The position numbers and the translations under genes are program-made. Below, in pieces: positions 13,217 through 13,275 of a stretch of 13,275 bases of DNA. Origin of the DNA: an uncultured Clostridia bacterium. Lineage in GTDB: Bacteria; Bacillota; Clostridia; Lachnospirales; Lachnospiraceae. Location: contig CAMODY010000034.1 of NCBI GenBank assembly GCA_946611595.1, forward strand, positions 1-13,275, written 5' to 3'. Position 1 is the stretch's first letter; each line of letters begins with the position of its first letter. Under the pieces are notes generated by a model. That model searched no databases, was not told the DNA's origin, and saw only the letters and a list, made by a program, of their open reading frames with translations.

Positions 13217-13275
13217 ATGGAGACAATTACAGCTAAAACACCTTGGAAGGATCACCTTGGAGAACTTCCATTCCA
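13217..13275 (+). CDS. Start of a coding region, possibly an AMP-forming acyl-CoA ligase (runs off the window)
   Basis: An ATG at 13217 with AAGAGG about eight bases upstream opens a frame that stays open to the window edge. Nineteen residues plus two bases are visible, beginning METITAKTPWKDHLGELPF. The PW-x4-G-x-x-P pattern recalls the N-terminus of AMP-dependent synthetases/acyl-CoA ligases, which often begin with KPWxxxYGxVPxxLxY. That is a weak clue from few residues, so the product name is tentative. The AT-rich leader and the preceding terminator support a new transcription unit. Confidence 0.6.
   Translation, partial: METITAKTPWKDHLGELPF

Noticed and set aside
1..13275. Defence system, mobile element, prophage, CRISPR array or biosynthetic cluster
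   Set aside because: No transposase, integrase, nuclease, repeat-spacer array, terminal repeats or modular synthase is visible. All sizeable genes fall in housekeeping or uptake families or are small single unknowns.

Overview
The window looks like chromosomal DNA from an anaerobic Firmicute, most likely of the Clostridia/Lachnospiraceae type. The basis is moderate GC, purine-rich AGGAGG ribosome sites, many cysteines in cytoplasmic and exported proteins, short-tailed LxGC/LAAC lipoproteins, and tight operons. This placement is an inference from sequence style and gene content, not a database match. Nearly all genes read on the + strand. I see no rRNA, tRNA, CRISPR array, insertion sequence or phage gene.

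Region 1 (1-4223) is a metal-uptake locus. A partial minus-strand gene for an anchored or lipidated protein diverges from a five-gene operon: a Fur-family (Zur-like) regulator, a ZnuA/AdcA-like binding lipoprotein, a ZnuC-like ATPase, a ZnuB-like permease, and a small lipoprotein whose C-terminal half looks like an OB fold. The intergenic region holds a good sigma-A type promoter with two near-identical 21-bp palindromes, one just upstream of the -35 and one over the -10. The expected logic is autoregulation: the metal-loaded regulator shuts off its own transcript and the transporter. A strong terminator closes the operon.

Region 2 (4249-7947) is a run of individually recognisable genes. They encode a zinc-ribbon, proline/glutamine-linker, six-helix membrane protein with its own promoter; an O-acetylhomoserine sulfhydrylase-type PLP enzyme (homocysteine/methionine synthesis); a small membrane protein with an HEFGH zinc-peptidase-like motif; and a DegV-family fatty-acid-binding protein. 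A hairpin terminator follows.

Region 3 (8119-13052) is a complete branched-chain-amino-acid-type (HAAT family) ABC importer in the order binding protein, LivG, LivF, LivH, LivM. It has a promoter, a palindrome in the leader, a hairpin after the binding-protein gene that probably sets a high binding-protein to transporter ratio, and a strong terminator.

Region 4 (13053-13275) holds a 14-bp inverted repeat that brackets a promoter-like element, followed by the first 19 codons of another + strand gene, possibly an AMP-forming acyl-CoA ligase.

Most of the window is well-known biology and I do not see a clearly new multi-gene system. The points most worth following up are the twin-operator promoter, the OB-like lipoprotein as fifth member of the metal operon, the altered third metal-ligand position of the binding protein, the HEFGH membrane protein, and the inverted repeat at the right end.
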